From Burkholderiaceae bacterium (GTDB lineage Bacteria; Pseudomonadota; Gammaproteobacteria; Burkholderiales; Burkholderiaceae_C), in assembly GCA_017992055.1 (NCBI GenBank), contig JAGOPK010000011.1:1-64000 (forward strand): a stretch of 64,000 nucleotides of DNA. Reading direction: 5' to 3'. Position numbers and translations under genes: made by a program. Each line of letters opens with the position of its first letter. The stretch's first letter is position 1. This document shows, one piece after another, positions 28,473 to 40,968 of this stretch. A model generated the notes under the pieces. The model had not been told where the DNA came from. It saw nothing but the letters and a program-made list of their open reading frames with translations, and did no database searches.

Positions 28473-31400
28473 ATGGTCGTCGACACGCAGCCGTCGCGCT
28501 TCAACATCTCGCGCTGGGCGCTGGAGCACAAGGAACTCACCCGCTACCTGATGGTGGTGCTGCTGGTGCTGGGCGTGGCCGCCTACTTCCAGCTCGGCCA
28601 GGACGAGGATCCGCCGTTCACCTTCCGCGCCATGGTGGTGCAGGCCTACTGGCCCGGCGCCACCGCCCAGCAGGTGGCCGAGCAGGTGACCGACAAGATC
28701 GAGCGCACGCTGCAGGAGGTGCCCTATGCCGACGTCATCCGCAGCTACACCAAGCCGGGCGAGTCGCTGACCATCCTCAACGTCAAGGACAGCGCGCCGC
28801 CCAAGGACGTGGCCAACACCTGGTATCAGGTGAGAAAGCGCATCGGTGACATGCGCGGCACGCTGCCGGCCGGCGTGCTGGGGCCGTTCTTCAACGACGA
28901 CTTCGGCGATGTCTACGGCACCATCTACGCGCTGTCGGCCGACGGCTTCTCTGAGGAGGAGCTGCGCCAGTTTGCCGAGAACGTGCGCTCCGAGCTGCTG
29001 CAGGTGGCCGACGTGGCCAAGGTCGAGCTGTTCGGCGTGCAGGCCGAGAAGATCTTTGTCGAGATTCCCGGCAAGCGCCTGGCCCAGCTGGGCCTGGACA
29101 TGAACCAGGTGCTGGCCCAGCTGGCGGCGCAGAACGCGGTGGAGGGCGCCGGCATCCTGGACGGCGGCAGCCAGAACCTGCAGGTGCGCGTGGGCGGCCA
29201 GTTCCGCTCGGTCGACGAGTTGCGGCGCTTCCCGATCCGCGCCACCAACCCGGCCACCGGCCAGGCCAGCACGCTGCAGCTGGGCGACATCGCCAGCGTG
29301 CGCCGGGCGCCGGTGGACCCGGCCACGGTCAAGGTGCGCCACCAGGGCCAGCAGGTGGTGGCCCTGGGCGTGTCGATGGCCAAGGGCGGCGACATCGTCG
29401 CGCTGGGCCAGGCGCTGCGCGCCAAGTCGGCGGCCATCGGTGCCGCGCTGCCGGCCGGCATCAGCCTGCACCAGGTGCAGGACCAGCCGGCGGCGGTGCA
29501 GCGCTCGGTGGGTGAGTTCGTCAAGGTGCTGATCGAGGCGGTGGTGGTGGTGCTGGCGGTCAGCTTCCTGAGCCTGGGCCTGCACACCAAGCCGCTGCGC
29601 ATCGACATCTGGCCGGGCCTGGTGGTGGGCATCACCATCCCGCTGGTGCTGTCCATCACCTTCGTGGCCATGTACTACTGGGGCGTGGGCCTGCACAAGA
29701 TCTCGCTGGGCTCGCTGATCATCGCGCTCGGCCTGCTGGTCGACGACGCCATCATTGCGGTGGAGATGATGGTGCGCAAGCTGGAGGAGGGCTACGACAA
29801 GCTGCGGGCCGCCACCTATGCCTACGACGTGACCTCGATGCCCATGCTCACCGGCACGCTGATCACCGCCGCCGGCTTTCTGCCCATCGGCCTGGCCAAG
29901 TCGACCACCGGCGAATACACCTTCGCGATCTTCGCCGTCACTTCGGCGGCCCTGGTCATCTCGTGGCTGGTGTCGGTGTACTTCGTGCCTTATCTGGGCG
30001 CCTGGCTGCTGAAGACGCGGCCACAGGCCGAAGGCGAAGCCCATGAACTGTTCGACACGCCGTTCTACAACCGCTTCCGCGGCTGGGTGAATGCCTGCGT
30101 GCGCCACCGCTGGATCACCATCGCGCTGACGCTGGCGCTGTTCGGCGCCGGCCTGGTCGGCATGGGCAAGGTCCAGCAGCAGTTCTTCCCCGACTCCAGC
30201 CGGCCCGAGATCCTGGTCGACCTGTGGCTGCCCGAGGGCAGCACGCTGCGCGAGACCGAGGCCGTGGCCCAGCGCTTCGAGGCCCGGCTGCGTGCCGAAA
30301 CCGGCATCGCCACCGTCACCACCTGGGCCGGCAGCGGCGTGCCGCGTTTCTATCTGCCGCTGGACCAGATCTTTCCGCAGACCAATGTCAGCCAGATCAT
30401 CCTGCTGACCACCGACCTGAAGGAGCGCGAGCGCATCCGCCAGCTGCTGCCGGGCCTGCTGGCGGCCGAGTTCCCCGAGGTGCGCGGCCGCGTCAAGCTG
30501 CTGCCCAATGGGCCGCCGGTGGCCTATCCGGTGCAGTTCCGCCTGGTCGGCCCCGATGCCGAGCAGGTGCGCCGCTATGCCGACCAGGCCAAGGACATCC
30601 TGCGCCAGCATCCGCAGATGCGCGGCGTCAACGACAACTGGAACGAGCGCATCAAGTCGCTGCGCCTGGAGATCGACCAGGACAAGGCCCGCGCGCTGGG
30701 CGTCACCAGCCAGTCCATCGCCCAGGGTGCGCGCGCCGTGTTCAGCGGCAGCACGGTCGGCCAGTACCGCGAGGGCGACCGCCTGATCGACATCGTGCTG
30801 CGCCAGCCGGCCGAGGAGCGCCGCGCCATCACCGACCTGGCCAATGCCTATGTGCCCACCAGCAGCGGCCGCGCCGTGCCGCTGATGCAGGTCACCCAGG
30901 TCAGCTTCGGCTGGGAGCATGGCGTGATGTGGCGCGAGGGCCGCAAGTACGCCGTCACCGTGCAGGGCGACGTGGTCGAGGGCGTGCAGGGCCCCAGCGT
31001 CAGCAAGGCCGTGTGGCCGCTGTTCGACGGCCTGCGCCAGCAGCTGCCGCCGGGCTACGAGCTGCAGGTGGCCGGCGCCGCGGCTGAGAGCAGCAAGGGC
31101 CAGGGCTCGATCGCCGCCGGCGTGCCGGTGATGCTGTTCATCATCTTCACGCTGCTGATGCTGCAGCTGCACAGCTTCTCGCGGGCCATGCTGGTGTTCC
31201 TCACCGGGCCGCTGGGCATTGCCGGCGTGGCCGCGGCGCTGCTGCTCTTCGACCGGCCGTTCGGCTTCGTCGCGCTGCTGGGCGTGATCGCGCTGATGGG
31301 CATGATCATGCGCAACTCGGTGATCCTGATCGACCAGATCGAGCAGGACCGGGCCCGCGGCGTGCCCACCTGGCATGCGGTGGTCGAGGCCGCTGTGCGG

Positions 31401-31601
31401 CGCTTCCGGCCCATCGTGCTCACCGCCGCGGCGGCCGTGCTGGCGATGATCCCGCTGACGCGCAGCGTGTTCTGGGGCCCGATGGCGGTGGCCATCATGG
31501 GCGGCCTGATCGTCGCCACCGCGCTGACGCTGCTGGCCCTGCCGGCGATGTATGCGGCCTGGTTCCGCGTCAAGCCACCGGTGCCTGCCGTTCGCGGCTG
31601 A
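28473..31601 (+). CDS. RND efflux transporter permease
   Basis: This 1042-residue proton-driven inner-membrane pump of the resistance-nodulation-division family has the usual twelve helices in two halves with large periplasmic loops at about 40-340 and 560-870. The proton-relay Asp pair in helix 4 is intact (LGLLVDDAIIAVEMM), and the GLIVATALTLLALPAMYA end is typical. The early QDEDPPFTFRAMVVQAYWPGATAQ segment fits the group of RND pumps that work with short adaptor lipoproteins. The ATG at 28473 lies 25 bp after the adaptor gene. Substrates cannot be read from sequence. A tRNA-Leu gene follows 66 bp downstream. Confidence 0.92.
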   Translation: MVVDTQPSRFNISRWALEHKELTRYLMVVLLVLGVAAYFQLGQDEDPPFTFRAMVVQAYWPGATAQQVAEQVTDKIERTLQEVPYADVIRSYTKPGESLTILNVKDSAPPKDVANTWYQVRKRIGDMRGTLPAGVLGPFFNDDFGDVYGTIYALSADGFSEEELRQFAENVRSELLQVADVAKVELFGVQAEKIFVEIPGKRLAQLGLDMNQVLAQLAAQNAVEGAGILDGGSQNLQVRVGGQFRSVDELRRFPIRATNPATGQASTLQLGDIASVRRAPVDPATVKVRHQGQQVVALGVSMAKGGDIVALGQALRAKSAAIGAALPAGISLHQVQDQPAAVQRSVGEFVKVLIEAVVVVLAVSFLSLGLHTKPLRIDIWPGLVVGITIPLVLSITFVAMYYWGVGLHKISLGSLIIALGLLVDDAIIAVEMMVRKLEEGYDKLRAATYAYDVTSMPMLTGTLITAAGFLPIGLAKSTTGEYTFAIFAVTSAALVISWLVSVYFVPYLGAWLLKTRPQAEGEAHELFDTPFYNRFRGWVNACVRHRWITIALTLALFGAGLVGMGKVQQQFFPDSSRPEILVDLWLPEGSTLRETEAVAQRFEARLRAETGIATVTTWAGSGVPRFYLPLDQIFPQTNVSQIILLTTDLKERERIRQLLPGLLAAEFPEVRGRVKLLPNGPPVAYPVQFRLVGPDAEQVRRYADQAKDILRQHPQMRGVNDNWNERIKSLRLEIDQDKARALGVTSQSIAQGARAVFSGSTVGQYREGDRLIDIVLRQPAEERRAITDLANAYVPTSSGRAVPLMQVTQVSFGWEHGVMWREGRKYAVTVQGDVVEGVQGPSVSKAVWPLFDGLRQQLPPGYELQVAGAAAESSKGQGSIAAGVPVMLFIIFTLLMLQLHSFSRAMLVFLTGPLGIAGVAAALLLFDRPFGFVALLGVIALMGMIMRNSVILIDQIEQDRARGVPTWHAVVEAAVRRFRPIVLTAAAAVLAMIPLTRSVFWGPMAVAIMGGLIVATALTLLALPAMYAAWFRVKPPVPAVRG

Positions 31602-31667
31602 GGCCGGCTAGAATCGCCAGTTTTCCGGATCATCCGGGGTCGGTGTGCGCCGCCGGCCCCGGAACCC

Positions 31668-31754
31668 GCGCGGGTGGCGAAATTGGTAGACGCACCAGGT
31701 TTAGGTCCTGACGCCTTCACGGGCGTGCCGGTTCGAGTCCGGCCCCGCGCACCA
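31668..31754 (+). tRNA. tRNA-Leu (anticodon TAG)
   Basis: This is an 87-nt class II tRNA with a long variable arm. The acceptor stem GCGCGGG pairs with CCCGCGC (31744-31750), with discriminator A and an encoded CCA. The anticodon loop reads TTTAGGT, anticodon TAG. It serves CUA, the rare codon used twice in the leu leader peptide. A TAGAAT -10-like box lies at 31609-31614. It precedes tig. Confidence 0.95.
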
Positions 31755-31795
31755 GCAGCAATCCCGATTTCCACGATCCTTCCAGCGAGATTCCC

Positions 31796-33103
31796 ATGGC
31801 CGTGACTGTTGAAACCCTCGAAAAGCTCGAACGCCGCATCACCCTGACGCTGCCGGCCGCCGCCCTCAATGCCGAAGTCGAGTCGCGGCTGAAGAAGCTC
31901 TCGCGCACCGTCAAGGCCGACGGCTTCCGCCCGGGCAAGGTGCCGATGTCGGTGGTGGCCCAGCGCTATGGCTGGACGGTGCAGAACGAGGTCATGAACG
32001 ACCAGCTGGGCCGTGCCTTCGCCGAGGCCGCCAACGAGGCCCAGCTGCGCGTGGCCGGCACGCCGCGCGTCACGCCCAAGGACGAGGCGCCCGAGGGCCA
32101 GCTGGCCTTCGACGCCACCTTCGAGGTCTATCCCGAGGTCAAGCTGGGTGACCTGGCCACGGTCGAGGTGGAGCGCGTCAGCAGCGAAGTCACCGACGCC
32201 GCCATCGACCGCACGGTGGACATCCTGCGCAAGCAGCGCCGCACCTTCGCCCAGCGTCCGGCCGCCGAAGGCGCTGCCGAGAGCGACCGCGTGACCATCG
32301 ACTTCGAAGGCAAGATCGACGGCGAGCCCTTCCAGGGCGGCCAGGCCGAAGGCTTCCAGTTCCTGATCGGCGAAGGCCAGATGCTGGAGCAGTTCGACAA
32401 GGCCGTGCGCGGCATGAAGGTCGGCGAGAGCAAGACCTTCCCGTTGCAGTTCCCCGAGGACTACCACGGCAAGGACGTGGCCGGCAAGGAAGCCGACTTC
32501 CTGGTGACGATGAAGAAGATCGAGGCCCAGCACCTGCCCGAGGTCGACGAGGCCTTCATCAAGAGCCTGGGCCTGGCCGACGGCACCGTCGAGGCGCTGC
32601 GCGCCGACGTGAAGAAGAACCTGGAGCGCGAGGTCAAGTTCCGCGTGCTGGCGCGCAACAAGTCTGCCGCCATGGACGCGCTGATCAAGGTCGCCGAGCT
32701 GGACCTGCCCAAGGCCCTGATCGACAGCGAGCTGGAGCGCCTGGTCGAGTCGGCCCGCGAGGACCTGAAGCAGCGTGGCGTCAAGGACGCCGACAAGGCG
32801 CCGATCCCGTCCGAGATCTTCCAGCCCCAGGCCGAGCGCCGCGTGCGCCTGGGCCTGGTGGTGGCTGAGTTGGTGCGTGCCAACAACCTGCAGGCCAAGC
32901 CCGAGCAGCTGCAGGCCCACATCGAAGAGCTGAGCCAGAGCTACGAGAAGCCGGCCGAGGTGATGCGCTGGTACCTGTCGGACCGCCAGCGCATGGCCGA
33001 GGTCGAGGCCGTGGTGATCGAGAACAACGTCGCCGAGCATGTGCTGGCCGCCGCCAAGGTGGTCGACAAGTCGCTGCCCTTCGACGAGCTGATGACCGCC
33101 TGA
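31796..33103 (+). CDS. tig: Trigger factor (ribosome-associated chaperone/prolyl isomerase)
   Basis: Trigger factor binds ribosomal protein L23 at the exit tunnel and shields nascent chains. The 435-residue protein has three domains: a ribosome-binding N-terminal domain with the signature [12 protein letters not shown] at about 42-53, an FKBP-type PPIase domain with [17 protein letters not shown] and GFEQ-like [19 protein letters not shown], and the C-terminal chaperone arms. The ATG at 31796 is followed by the canonical [19 protein letters not shown]. The order tig-clpP-clpX-lon is the classic proteostasis cluster. It ends with a strong terminator. Confidence 0.97.
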   Translation: MAVTVETLEKLERRITLTLPAAALNAEVESRLKKLSRTVKADGFRPGKVPMSVVAQRYGWTVQNEVMNDQLGRAFAEAANEAQLRVAGTPRVTPKDEAPEGQLAFDATFEVYPEVKLGDLATVEVERVSSEVTDAAIDRTVDILRKQRRTFAQRPAAEGAAESDRVTIDFEGKIDGEPFQGGQAEGFQFLIGEGQMLEQFDKAVRGMKVGESKTFPLQFPEDYHGKDVAGKEADFLVTMKKIEAQHLPEVDEAFIKSLGLADGTVEALRADVKKNLEREVKFRVLARNKSAAMDALIKVAELDLPKALIDSELERLVESAREDLKQRGVKDADKAPIPSEIFQPQAERRVRLGLVVAELVRANNLQAKPEQLQAHIEELSQSYEKPAEVMRWYLSDRQRMAEVEAVVIENNVAEHVLAAAKVVDKSLPFDELMTA

Positions 33104-33125
33104 CCCCCGTCAAGCGCACCGTCCC

Positions 33126-33159
33126 GGGGCGACGACTGCAGGGTCGTCGCCCCTTTTTT
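33126..33159 (+). terminator. Rho-independent terminator after tig
   Basis: The perfect 10-bp stem GGGGCGACGA/TCGTCGCCCC (33126-33135 with 33144-33153) has an eight-base loop and is followed by six T. It separates tig from clpP. Confidence 0.92.
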
Positions 33160-33221
33160 CATCGCCTGCAGCCCGCGCTATGCAGGGCCATAATGGCCGC
33201 AATCCGTTTCAGAGGTATTTC

Positions 33222-33830
33222 ATGAGCGCATTGGAGACGCAAGCCCTGGGCATGGTGCCGATGGTCATCGAGCAGTCCGGCCGTGGCGAGCGCGCCTACG
33301 ACATCTACAGCCGCCTGCTGCGCGAGCGCATCGTGTTCCTGGTCGGCCCGGTCAACGACGCCACCGCCAACCTGGTGGTGGCGCAGCTGCTGTTCCTGGA
33401 AAGCGAAAACCCGGACAAAGACATCTTCCTGTACATCAACAGCCCGGGCGGCAGCGTGTCGGCCGGCATGTCGATCTACGACACGATGAACTTCATCAAG
33501 CCCGATGTCTCCACGCTGTGCATCGGCATGGCGGCCAGCATGGGCGCCTTCCTGCTGTCGGCCGGTGCCAAGGGCAAGCGCGTGGCCCTGCCCAACAGCA
33601 AGATCATGATCCACCAGCCGCTGGGCGGCGCCCAGGGCCAGGCCACCGACATCGAGATCCACGCCCGCGAGATCCTCAAGACCCGCGACCAGCTCAACCG
33701 CATCCTGGCCGCCAACAGCGGCCAGCCGCTGGACAAGATCGCCGCCGACACCGAACGCGACTACTTCATGTCGGCCGACGAGGCCAAGGCCTACGGCCTG
33801 CTCGACCAGGTCATCGCCCAGCGTGGCTGA
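33222..33830 (+). CDS. clpP: ATP-dependent Clp protease proteolytic subunit
   Basis: ClpP forms a double heptameric barrel that degrades substrates fed by ClpX or ClpA. The 202-residue protein has the full catalytic triad: Ser106 in [11 protein letters not shown], His131 in MIHQPLGG and Asp180 in TERDYFMS. The N-terminal [21 protein letters not shown] is typical. The ATG at 33222 has AGAGG seven bases upstream, which decides it against an in-frame ATG at 33180. clpX follows after 76 bp, and the two act together. Confidence 0.97.
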   Translation: MSALETQALGMVPMVIEQSGRGERAYDIYSRLLRERIVFLVGPVNDATANLVVAQLLFLESENPDKDIFLYINSPGGSVSAGMSIYDTMNFIKPDVSTLCIGMAASMGAFLLSAGAKGKRVALPNSKIMIHQPLGGAQGQATDIEIHAREILKTRDQLNRILAANSGQPLDKIAADTERDYFMSADEAKAYGLLDQVIAQRG

Positions 33831-33906
33831 ATCCGGTCGTCGTACTATCATCGCCCGCGAGTTGTCTTCGCCTGCCCCGCACCCGCACCCGTAAAGCACA
33901 CGATCC

Positions 33907-35175
33907 ATGGCCGACAAGAAGGGCGCCTCTGGCGAAAAGGTCCTGTACTGCAGCTTCTGCGGCAAGAGCCAGCACGAGGTCAAGAAGCTCATTGCCGGTC
34001 CGTCGGTGTTCATCTGCGACGAGTGCATCGAGCTGTGCAACGACATCATCCGTGACGAGGCGCCGGCCGAAGGCCCCGCCGCCAAGGCGGGCAAGTCCGA
34101 GCTGCCCACGCCGTCGGAAATCAAGACCACGCTGGATCAGTATGTGATCGGCCAGGCCGCTGCCAAGCGCACGCTGTCTGTTGCGGTCTACAACCACTAC
34201 AAGCGGCTCAAGCACATCGGCGCCGGTGCCAAGGACGAGGTCGAGCTCAGCAAGAGCAACATCCTGCTGATCGGCCCCACCGGCTCGGGCAAGACCCTGC
34301 TGGCACAGACCCTGGCGCGCCTGCTCAACGTGCCGTTCGTGATTGCCGACGCCACCACGCTGACCGAAGCCGGCTACGTGGGCGAGGACGTCGAGAACAT
34401 CATCCAGAAGCTGCTGCAGAACTGCAACTACGACGTCGAGCGGGCGCAGCGCGGCATCGTCTACATCGACGAGATCGACAAGATCAGCCGCAAGGCCGAC
34501 AACCCCAGCATCACCCGCGATGTGAGCGGCGAGGGCGTGCAGCAGGCGCTGCTGAAGCTGGTGGAAGGCACGATGGCCAGCGTGCCGCCGCAGGGCGGGC
34601 GCAAGCATCCCAATCAAGACTTCCTGCAGATCGACACCACCAACATCCTGTTCATCTGCGGTGGCGCCTTCGACGGCCTGGAGAAGGTCATCCAGGGCCG
34701 CACCGAGAAGTCGGGCATCGGCTTCGGTGCCAGCGTGCACAGCAAGACCGAGAAGCGCGCGGCCGAGCTGTTCCGCGAGGTCGAGCCCGAGGACATGATC
34801 AAGTTCGGCCTGATCCCCGAACTGGTCGGCCGCCTGCCGGTGGTGGCCACGCTGGGCGAGCTGACCGAGGACGCGCTGGTGCAGATCCTCACCGAACCCA
34901 AGAACGCCCTGGTCAAGCAGTACCAGAAGCTGTTCATGATGGACGGCGTCGAGCTGGAGATCCGCCAGTCGGCGCTGCAGGCCATCGCCCGCAAGGCGCT
35001 CAAGCGCAAGACCGGCGCGCGTGGCCTGCGCTCGATCATGGAACATGTGCTGATCGACACCATGTTCGACCTGCCCACGCTGGACGGCGTGGCCAAGGTG
35101 GTGGTGGACGAGCACATCGTCGACGAGGGCGCCAAGCCGCTGCTCGTCTACCGCGAGCAGAAGGCCAGCGCCTGA
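33907..35175 (+). CDS. clpX: Clp protease ATP-binding unfoldase subunit ClpX
   Basis: ClpX is a hexameric AAA+ unfoldase that recognises tagged proteins and threads them into ClpP. The 422-residue protein has an N-terminal zinc-binding domain with Cys15, Cys18, Cys37 and Cys40 (YCSFCGKS and [10 protein letters not shown]), Walker A GPTGSGKT at 123-130, Walker B IVYIDEID at 184-191, and the ClpP-contacting loop in the KSGIGFGA segment. The ATG at 33907 gives [15 protein letters not shown]. Spacing to clpP upstream is 76 bp. lon follows after a 132-bp region with its own heat-shock promoter. Confidence 0.97.
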   Translation: MADKKGASGEKVLYCSFCGKSQHEVKKLIAGPSVFICDECIELCNDIIRDEAPAEGPAAKAGKSELPTPSEIKTTLDQYVIGQAAAKRTLSVAVYNHYKRLKHIGAGAKDEVELSKSNILLIGPTGSGKTLLAQTLARLLNVPFVIADATTLTEAGYVGEDVENIIQKLLQNCNYDVERAQRGIVYIDEIDKISRKADNPSITRDVSGEGVQQALLKLVEGTMASVPPQGGRKHPNQDFLQIDTTNILFICGGAFDGLEKVIQGRTEKSGIGFGASVHSKTEKRAAELFREVEPEDMIKFGLIPELVGRLPVVATLGELTEDALVQILTEPKNALVKQYQKLFMMDGVELEIRQSALQAIARKALKRKTGARGLRSIMEHVLIDTMFDLPTLDGVAKVVVDEHIVDEGAKPLLVYREQKASA

Positions 35176-35255
35176 TGCCACCGCGACCCGCGCGCCACCG
35201 GCCACCGGTCAGTGCGCGGGCTGTGCGCGGTGTCGGTCTGTCCGCCGGCGCCGAC

Positions 35256-35283
35256 CTTGCATTCCCCTGCTCGGGCCCCATGT
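35256..35283 (+). promoter_or_regulatory. Sigma32 (heat-shock) promoter of lon
   Basis: CTTGCAT (35256-35262), a 13-bp spacer and CCCCATGT (35276-35283) match the sigma32 consensus CTTGAAA-N(11-16)-CCCCATNT closely, with a complete -10. The start would be near 35290, about 18 nt before the lon ATG. Confidence 0.75.
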
Positions 35284-35307
35284 CGGTCTGAGAAAGAGAG
35301 GCTACCC

Positions 35308-37737
<2,430 letters not shown>

Positions 37738-37753
37738 GGGCCTCAGAAAAAGC

Positions 37754-37783
37754 TTGCAGACCAGCCGTAAATCGACTTAGAAT
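37754..37783 (+). promoter_or_regulatory. Promoter of tRNA-Gly
   Basis: The -35 TTGCAG (37754-37759), 18-bp spacer and -10 TAGAAT (37778-37783) lie about 37 bp before the tRNA. Confidence 0.55.
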
Positions 37784-37820
37784 GCGAGCTTCGCTGAACA
37801 GCAATGAGCAGCGAAACCAA

Positions 37821-37896
37821 GCGGGAGTAGCTCAGTTGGTAGAGCGCAACCTTGCCAAGGTTGAGGTCGCGAGTTCGAGCCTCGTCTCCCGCTCCA
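37821..37896 (+). tRNA. tRNA-Gly (anticodon GCC)
   Basis: This is a 76-nt tRNA with acceptor stem GCGGGAG pairing with CTCCCGC (37886-37892), discriminator T and encoded CCA. The anticodon stem-loop is CAACCTTGCCAAGGTTG, anticodon GCC. It is followed by its own terminator. Confidence 0.96.
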
Positions 37897-37904
37897 GATT
37901 GTTC

Positions 37905-37933
37905 AAAACGGGAAGCCCAGGCTTCCCGTTTTT
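37905..37933 (+). terminator. Terminator after tRNA-Gly
   Basis: The stem AACGGGAAGC/GCTTCCCGTT (37907-37916 with 37921-37930), flanked by A and T runs, has a four-base loop and a five-T tail. Confidence 0.9.
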
Positions 37934-37984
37934 GTCAGCGTGGAGCCTTGCCCCGCAAGGTCACGACGCTGCGATGCAGATTGC

Positions 37985-38058
37985 GGCGCGATAGCAAAGC
38001 GGTTATGCAACGGATTGCAAATCCGTCCAGTCCGGTTCGACTCCGGATCGCGCCTCCA
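37985..38058 (+). tRNA. tRNA-Cys (anticodon GCA)
   Basis: This is a 74-nt tRNA with acceptor stem GGCGCGA pairing with TCGCGCC (38048-38054), discriminator T and encoded CCA. The anticodon stem-loop GGATTGCAAATCC carries anticodon GCA. A terminator follows. Confidence 0.95.
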
Positions 38059-38078
38059 GAGATTCGAAGACCGACGAA

Positions 38079-38105
38079 AAAACGCCCCGCACTGCGGGGC
38101 GTTTT
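38079..38105. terminator. Bidirectional terminator between tRNA-Cys and bamC
   Basis: The 12-bp stem AAAACGCCCCGC/GCGGGGCGTTTT (38079-38090 with 38094-38105) ends in T on either strand. It can stop tRNA-Cys transcription and, from the other side, bamC transcription. Confidence 0.9.
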
Positions 38106-38180
38106 GCTTGGTGCGCCGCCCTGCTGCTCGGCAGGGCAGGGCGCTGGGCAGGCGCCAGCCGGCGCCCGCGCCTCAGTCTC

Positions 38181-39335
38181 TCACTTCAGGCCGTCACCCA
38201 TGCGCGCGATGATCTGGCGCGCGGCCTCGCCGGTCTCGGCATCGCCCTGGCTGGTCTGCACGCTGATGCGGGTGGACTGGCCGTCCACTGCCTTGACCAG
38301 CACGCGGTAGCGCACCGGCTTGACCGCCTCGCCGCGGCCGAACAGCTTGTCGAAGAAGCCCGGCTCGTCCTTGCCGGCCAGCTTGGGATCGATGTAGCGC
38401 ACGAAGTACAGGCCGGCGCTGCGGTCGCGGTCCTCGACGGTGAAGCCCGAGCGGTCCAGTGCCAGGCCGACCTGGCGCCAGGCGCGGTCGAAGCCTTCGC
38501 TCAGCAGCAACTCGGTGGCCGTGCCGGTGCCGGCCGGGGCCTGGCCGGGACGGGCGGCGGCCGCAGGCGAGGCCGGGGTGGCGGCTGCCACGGCGCTGCG
38601 TGCGGCCTCGGGCTTGCTGCCCAGGCGCACCATCAGCCGCTGCAGGAACTCGGCCTCCAGCTCGCTGTCGGCTGGGCGGTTCTGCCACACGGTGCGCTCG
38701 TTGCGGGCATCGGCCACCACCTCGGCCACGCCGCGGTGGCTGATGTAGATCTCGCTGCCGCCGCCGGGCGTGCGTTCGATGCGGGTGCGGAACTTGTCGC
38801 GCTCGCCGGTGCTGAAGGCGCTGTCGAAGACGCGGCCGATGGTGCGGCGCACGATGTCCTGCGGCAGCTTGGCGCGGTTCTCGGCCCAGTCGGTTTCCAA
38901 CAGGCCGGCGGCGGCATCGTCGACCACCAGCACAAAGCCCGATTCCTGCCAGAAGTTGCGCACCAGCGGCAGCACGGCCTCGGGCGCCAGCGGGCTGGCC
39001 ACCCAGCGGGCATTGCCCTCGCGCACCAGGCGCACATCGCCGCTGGCGGCCGGGGCCACCGCGGCGGGAGCGGCCGCGGTCACGGCGCCGCCCGGCTGGC
39101 GCAGCGCGGCCGCGCTGACCACGCCGGACTGCGGCTGGTAGCGGCCTTCGCGGGCCAGCTGGGTCAGGTCGGGCGGCACGTCCAGGGCCGCCGTCTTGGT
39201 GGCCTGGGAGCGGTAGTCGACCTTGCTGTCGCTGCCATCAAAGGTGGTGGTGCAGCCAGCGAGCGCCAGCACCAGGGCCAGCGAGGCGGCACGCACGGGG
39301 GTCGGTGCCAGAGCGGCGGCGGGCAGGGAGATCAC
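38181..39335 (-). CDS. bamC: Outer membrane protein assembly factor BamC (NlpB/DapX family lipoprotein)
   Basis: BamC is a lipoprotein of the BAM complex that helps insert beta-barrel proteins into the outer membrane. The 384-residue protein has a lipobox LAGC at residues 25-28, the unstructured N-terminal segment that contacts BamD (CTTTFDGSDSKVDYRSQATK, then LDVPPDLTQL), and two BamC helix-grip domains joined by an Ala/Pro linker at about 250-275. The start is the GTG at 39333-39335 with GGAG about 10 bases upstream; upstream codons in this frame run across dapA and are not coding. It follows dapA by 107 bp in the same direction, as in E. coli dapA-nlpB. Confidence 0.9.
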   Translation of the reverse strand: MISLPAAALAPTPVRAASLALVLALAGCTTTFDGSDSKVDYRSQATKTAALDVPPDLTQLAREGRYQPQSGVVSAAALRQPGGAVTAAAPAAVAPAASGDVRLVREGNARWVASPLAPEAVLPLVRNFWQESGFVLVVDDAAAGLLETDWAENRAKLPQDIVRRTIGRVFDSAFSTGERDKFRTRIERTPGGGSEIYISHRGVAEVVADARNERTVWQNRPADSELEAEFLQRLMVRLGSKPEAARSAVAAATPASPAAAARPGQAPAGTGTATELLLSEGFDRAWRQVGLALDRSGFTVEDRDRSAGLYFVRYIDPKLAGKDEPGFFDKLFGRGEAVKPVRYRVLVKAVDGQSTRISVQTSQGDAETGEAARQIIARMGDGLK

Positions 39336-39442
39336 GGATCGGTACTCCAGAGGTCGGGCGAGGCAGGTGCCGGTCGCCGCGGCCGGTGTGTCGTTCAGGG
39401 AGGAAGGCAGGACAGGGGCGGGCGCGTGCCGGGACCGGCAGT

Positions 39443-40342
39443 TCAGAGCAGGCCGGCGTCGCGCAGCGCGGCGTCCACCAGGGCCTGGCCGGCCGGTGTC
39501 AGCGGCGTGATCGGCAGGCGCACGTCGGGGCGGCACAGCACCGTGCCCGAGCCCGTGGGCAGGCGCGACAGCGCCCACTTGGTGGGCGCCGGGCTGGGCT
39601 CGCAGAACAGCTGCTTGTGCAGCGACAGCAGGCGCAGATGGATCTGGCGCGCCTTCTGCACCTCGCCGTTGATGGCGGCCATGCACATCTCGTGCATCAG
39701 CTTGGGCGCGACGTTGGCGGTGACGCTGACATTGCCATGGCCGCCCAGCAGCATCAGGGCCACGGCCGTGCCGTCGTCGCCGGAATAGATCGAGAAGCCG
39801 GCCGGCGCCTGCTTGATCAGCTGGGCCGCACGCTCGATGTTGCCGGTGGCCTCCTTGATGCCGATGACGCCGGGCACCAGGGCCAGGCGCAGCGCGGTCT
39901 CGGGCGCCATGTCGGCGACGGTGCGGCCGGGCACGTTGTACAGCACCACCGGCAGGTCCACCGCCTCGGCGATGGCCTTGAAGTGCTGGTAGATGCCTTC
40001 CTGCGAGGGCTTGTTGTAGTAGGGCACGACCTGCAGCGTGCAGTCGGCGCCCACGTCCTTGCTGAAGCGCGTCAGCTCGATGGCCTCGCGCGTGCTGTTG
40101 GCGCCGGCACCGGCCATGATGGGCACGCGGCCCGCGGCATGCGAGACGGCCACGCGGATGATCTCGCAATGCTCTTCCACCGAGACGGTGGGCGATTCGC
40201 CGGTGGTGCCGACGACGCCAATGCAATCCGTGCCTTGCTCGATGTGCCAGTCGATCAGGCGGCGCAGGCCGGGATAGTCGACGCTGCCGTCCTCGTTGAA
40301 CGGCGTGACCAGCGCGACGATGCTGCCAACAATGGGTTTCAT
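39443..40342 (-). CDS. dapA: 4-Hydroxy-tetrahydrodipicolinate synthase
   Basis: DapA condenses pyruvate with aspartate semialdehyde at the entry to lysine and diaminopimelate synthesis. The 299-residue TIM barrel has Schiff-base Lys163 in [11 protein letters not shown], Tyr135 in LYNVPGRT and Thr46-Thr47 in [11 protein letters not shown], all expected catalytic positions. The ATG at 40340-40342 gives [15 protein letters not shown]. bamC lies downstream and a methyltransferase gene upstream in the same direction. The intergenic region toward bamC (39336-39442) holds no other gene that I can see. Confidence 0.97.
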   Translation of the reverse strand: MKPIVGSIVALVTPFNEDGSVDYPGLRRLIDWHIEQGTDCIGVVGTTGESPTVSVEEHCEIIRVAVSHAAGRVPIMAGAGANSTREAIELTRFSKDVGADCTLQVVPYYNKPSQEGIYQHFKAIAEAVDLPVVLYNVPGRTVADMAPETALRLALVPGVIGIKEATGNIERAAQLIKQAPAGFSIYSGDDGTAVALMLLGGHGNVSVTANVAPKLMHEMCMAAINGEVQKARQIHLRLLSLHKQLFCEPSPAPTKWALSRLPTGSGTVLCRPDVRLPITPLTPAGQALVDAALRDAGLL

Positions 40343-40381
40343 GGGCCTGGGCCTTGAGCCTTCCTTCGGAAGCCGCAGATT

Positions 40382-40954
40382 CTAGCCGGCGGGGCCAGGG
40401 CCTCCCGAGATCGCCGGCAGCGGCAGGCGCAGGTCTGGCGTGTCGCCCGGCGCCGGCCGCCGCGCGGCGATGCGCTGCACAAAACGCGGCGGCGCGTCGA
40501 GGAAACCGTCCTCGTAGCCCAGCACGCGCAGGCCGGCGCAGCGCTGCAGCAGCTCGCCCGGCTGCAGCAGAAAGTCGGGCCGCGAGGGCTTGCCCACGGT
40601 CTGGTTGCCTTCGGCAAAGGTTTCGTAAAGCAGCACGCCGCCGGGCGCCAGCAGCTCCAGCAGCAGCGGCCAGGTGGGCCGCCACAGGTAGTGGGTGACG
40701 ACCACGGCGTCGAACTGGCGCCCGGACAGCGGCCAGGGCCCGTGCTCCAGGTCGGCCTGGATCAGCTCGGCCTGGCCCTGGCCGGAGTCCATGGAGGCCA
40801 GGGCCGCGGCATCGCGGTCCACGCCGGTGGCCTGAAAGCCCTGCGCGGCCAGCCAGCGCAGGTGGCGGCCGCTGCCGCAGGCCAGGTCCAGCACGCGGCC
40901 GCCGGCCGGGATCAGCGGGGCCCAGCGGGTGATCCAGGAGGAGGGTGGGCTCAT
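40382..40954 (-). CDS. Class I SAM-dependent methyltransferase
   Basis: This is a 190-residue cytosolic protein with a Rossmann methyltransferase core. Motif I is VLDLACGSGRHLRWLA at about 21-36, the acidic residue after strand 2 is in TGVDRDAAAL, and motif IV is FDAVVVTHYLW. The overall shape resembles TehB-like small-molecule methyltransferases, but the substrate is unknown. The ATG at 40952-40954 is 14 bp after the stop of a 42-residue membrane protein gene, which suggests an operon with it and perhaps with dapA downstream (39-bp gap). Confidence 0.85.
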   Translation of the reverse strand: MSPPSSWITRWAPLIPAGGRVLDLACGSGRHLRWLAAQGFQATGVDRDAAALASMDSGQGQAELIQADLEHGPWPLSGRQFDAVVVTHYLWRPTWPLLLELLAPGGVLLYETFAEGNQTVGKPSRPDFLLQPGELLQRCAGLRVLGYEDGFLDAPPRFVQRIAARRPAPGDTPDLRLPLPAISGGPGPAG

Positions 40955-40968
40955 GCAGGCCAGGCGAT

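Noticed and set aside
28410-31376. A 988-codon minus-strand frame opposite the RND permease
   Set aside because: It is a shadow frame of the permease with biased composition.
38181-40685. An 834-residue version of BamC extending upstream
   Set aside because: The upstream part lies in a different frame across dapA. A signal peptide and lipobox begin right after the GTG at 39335.
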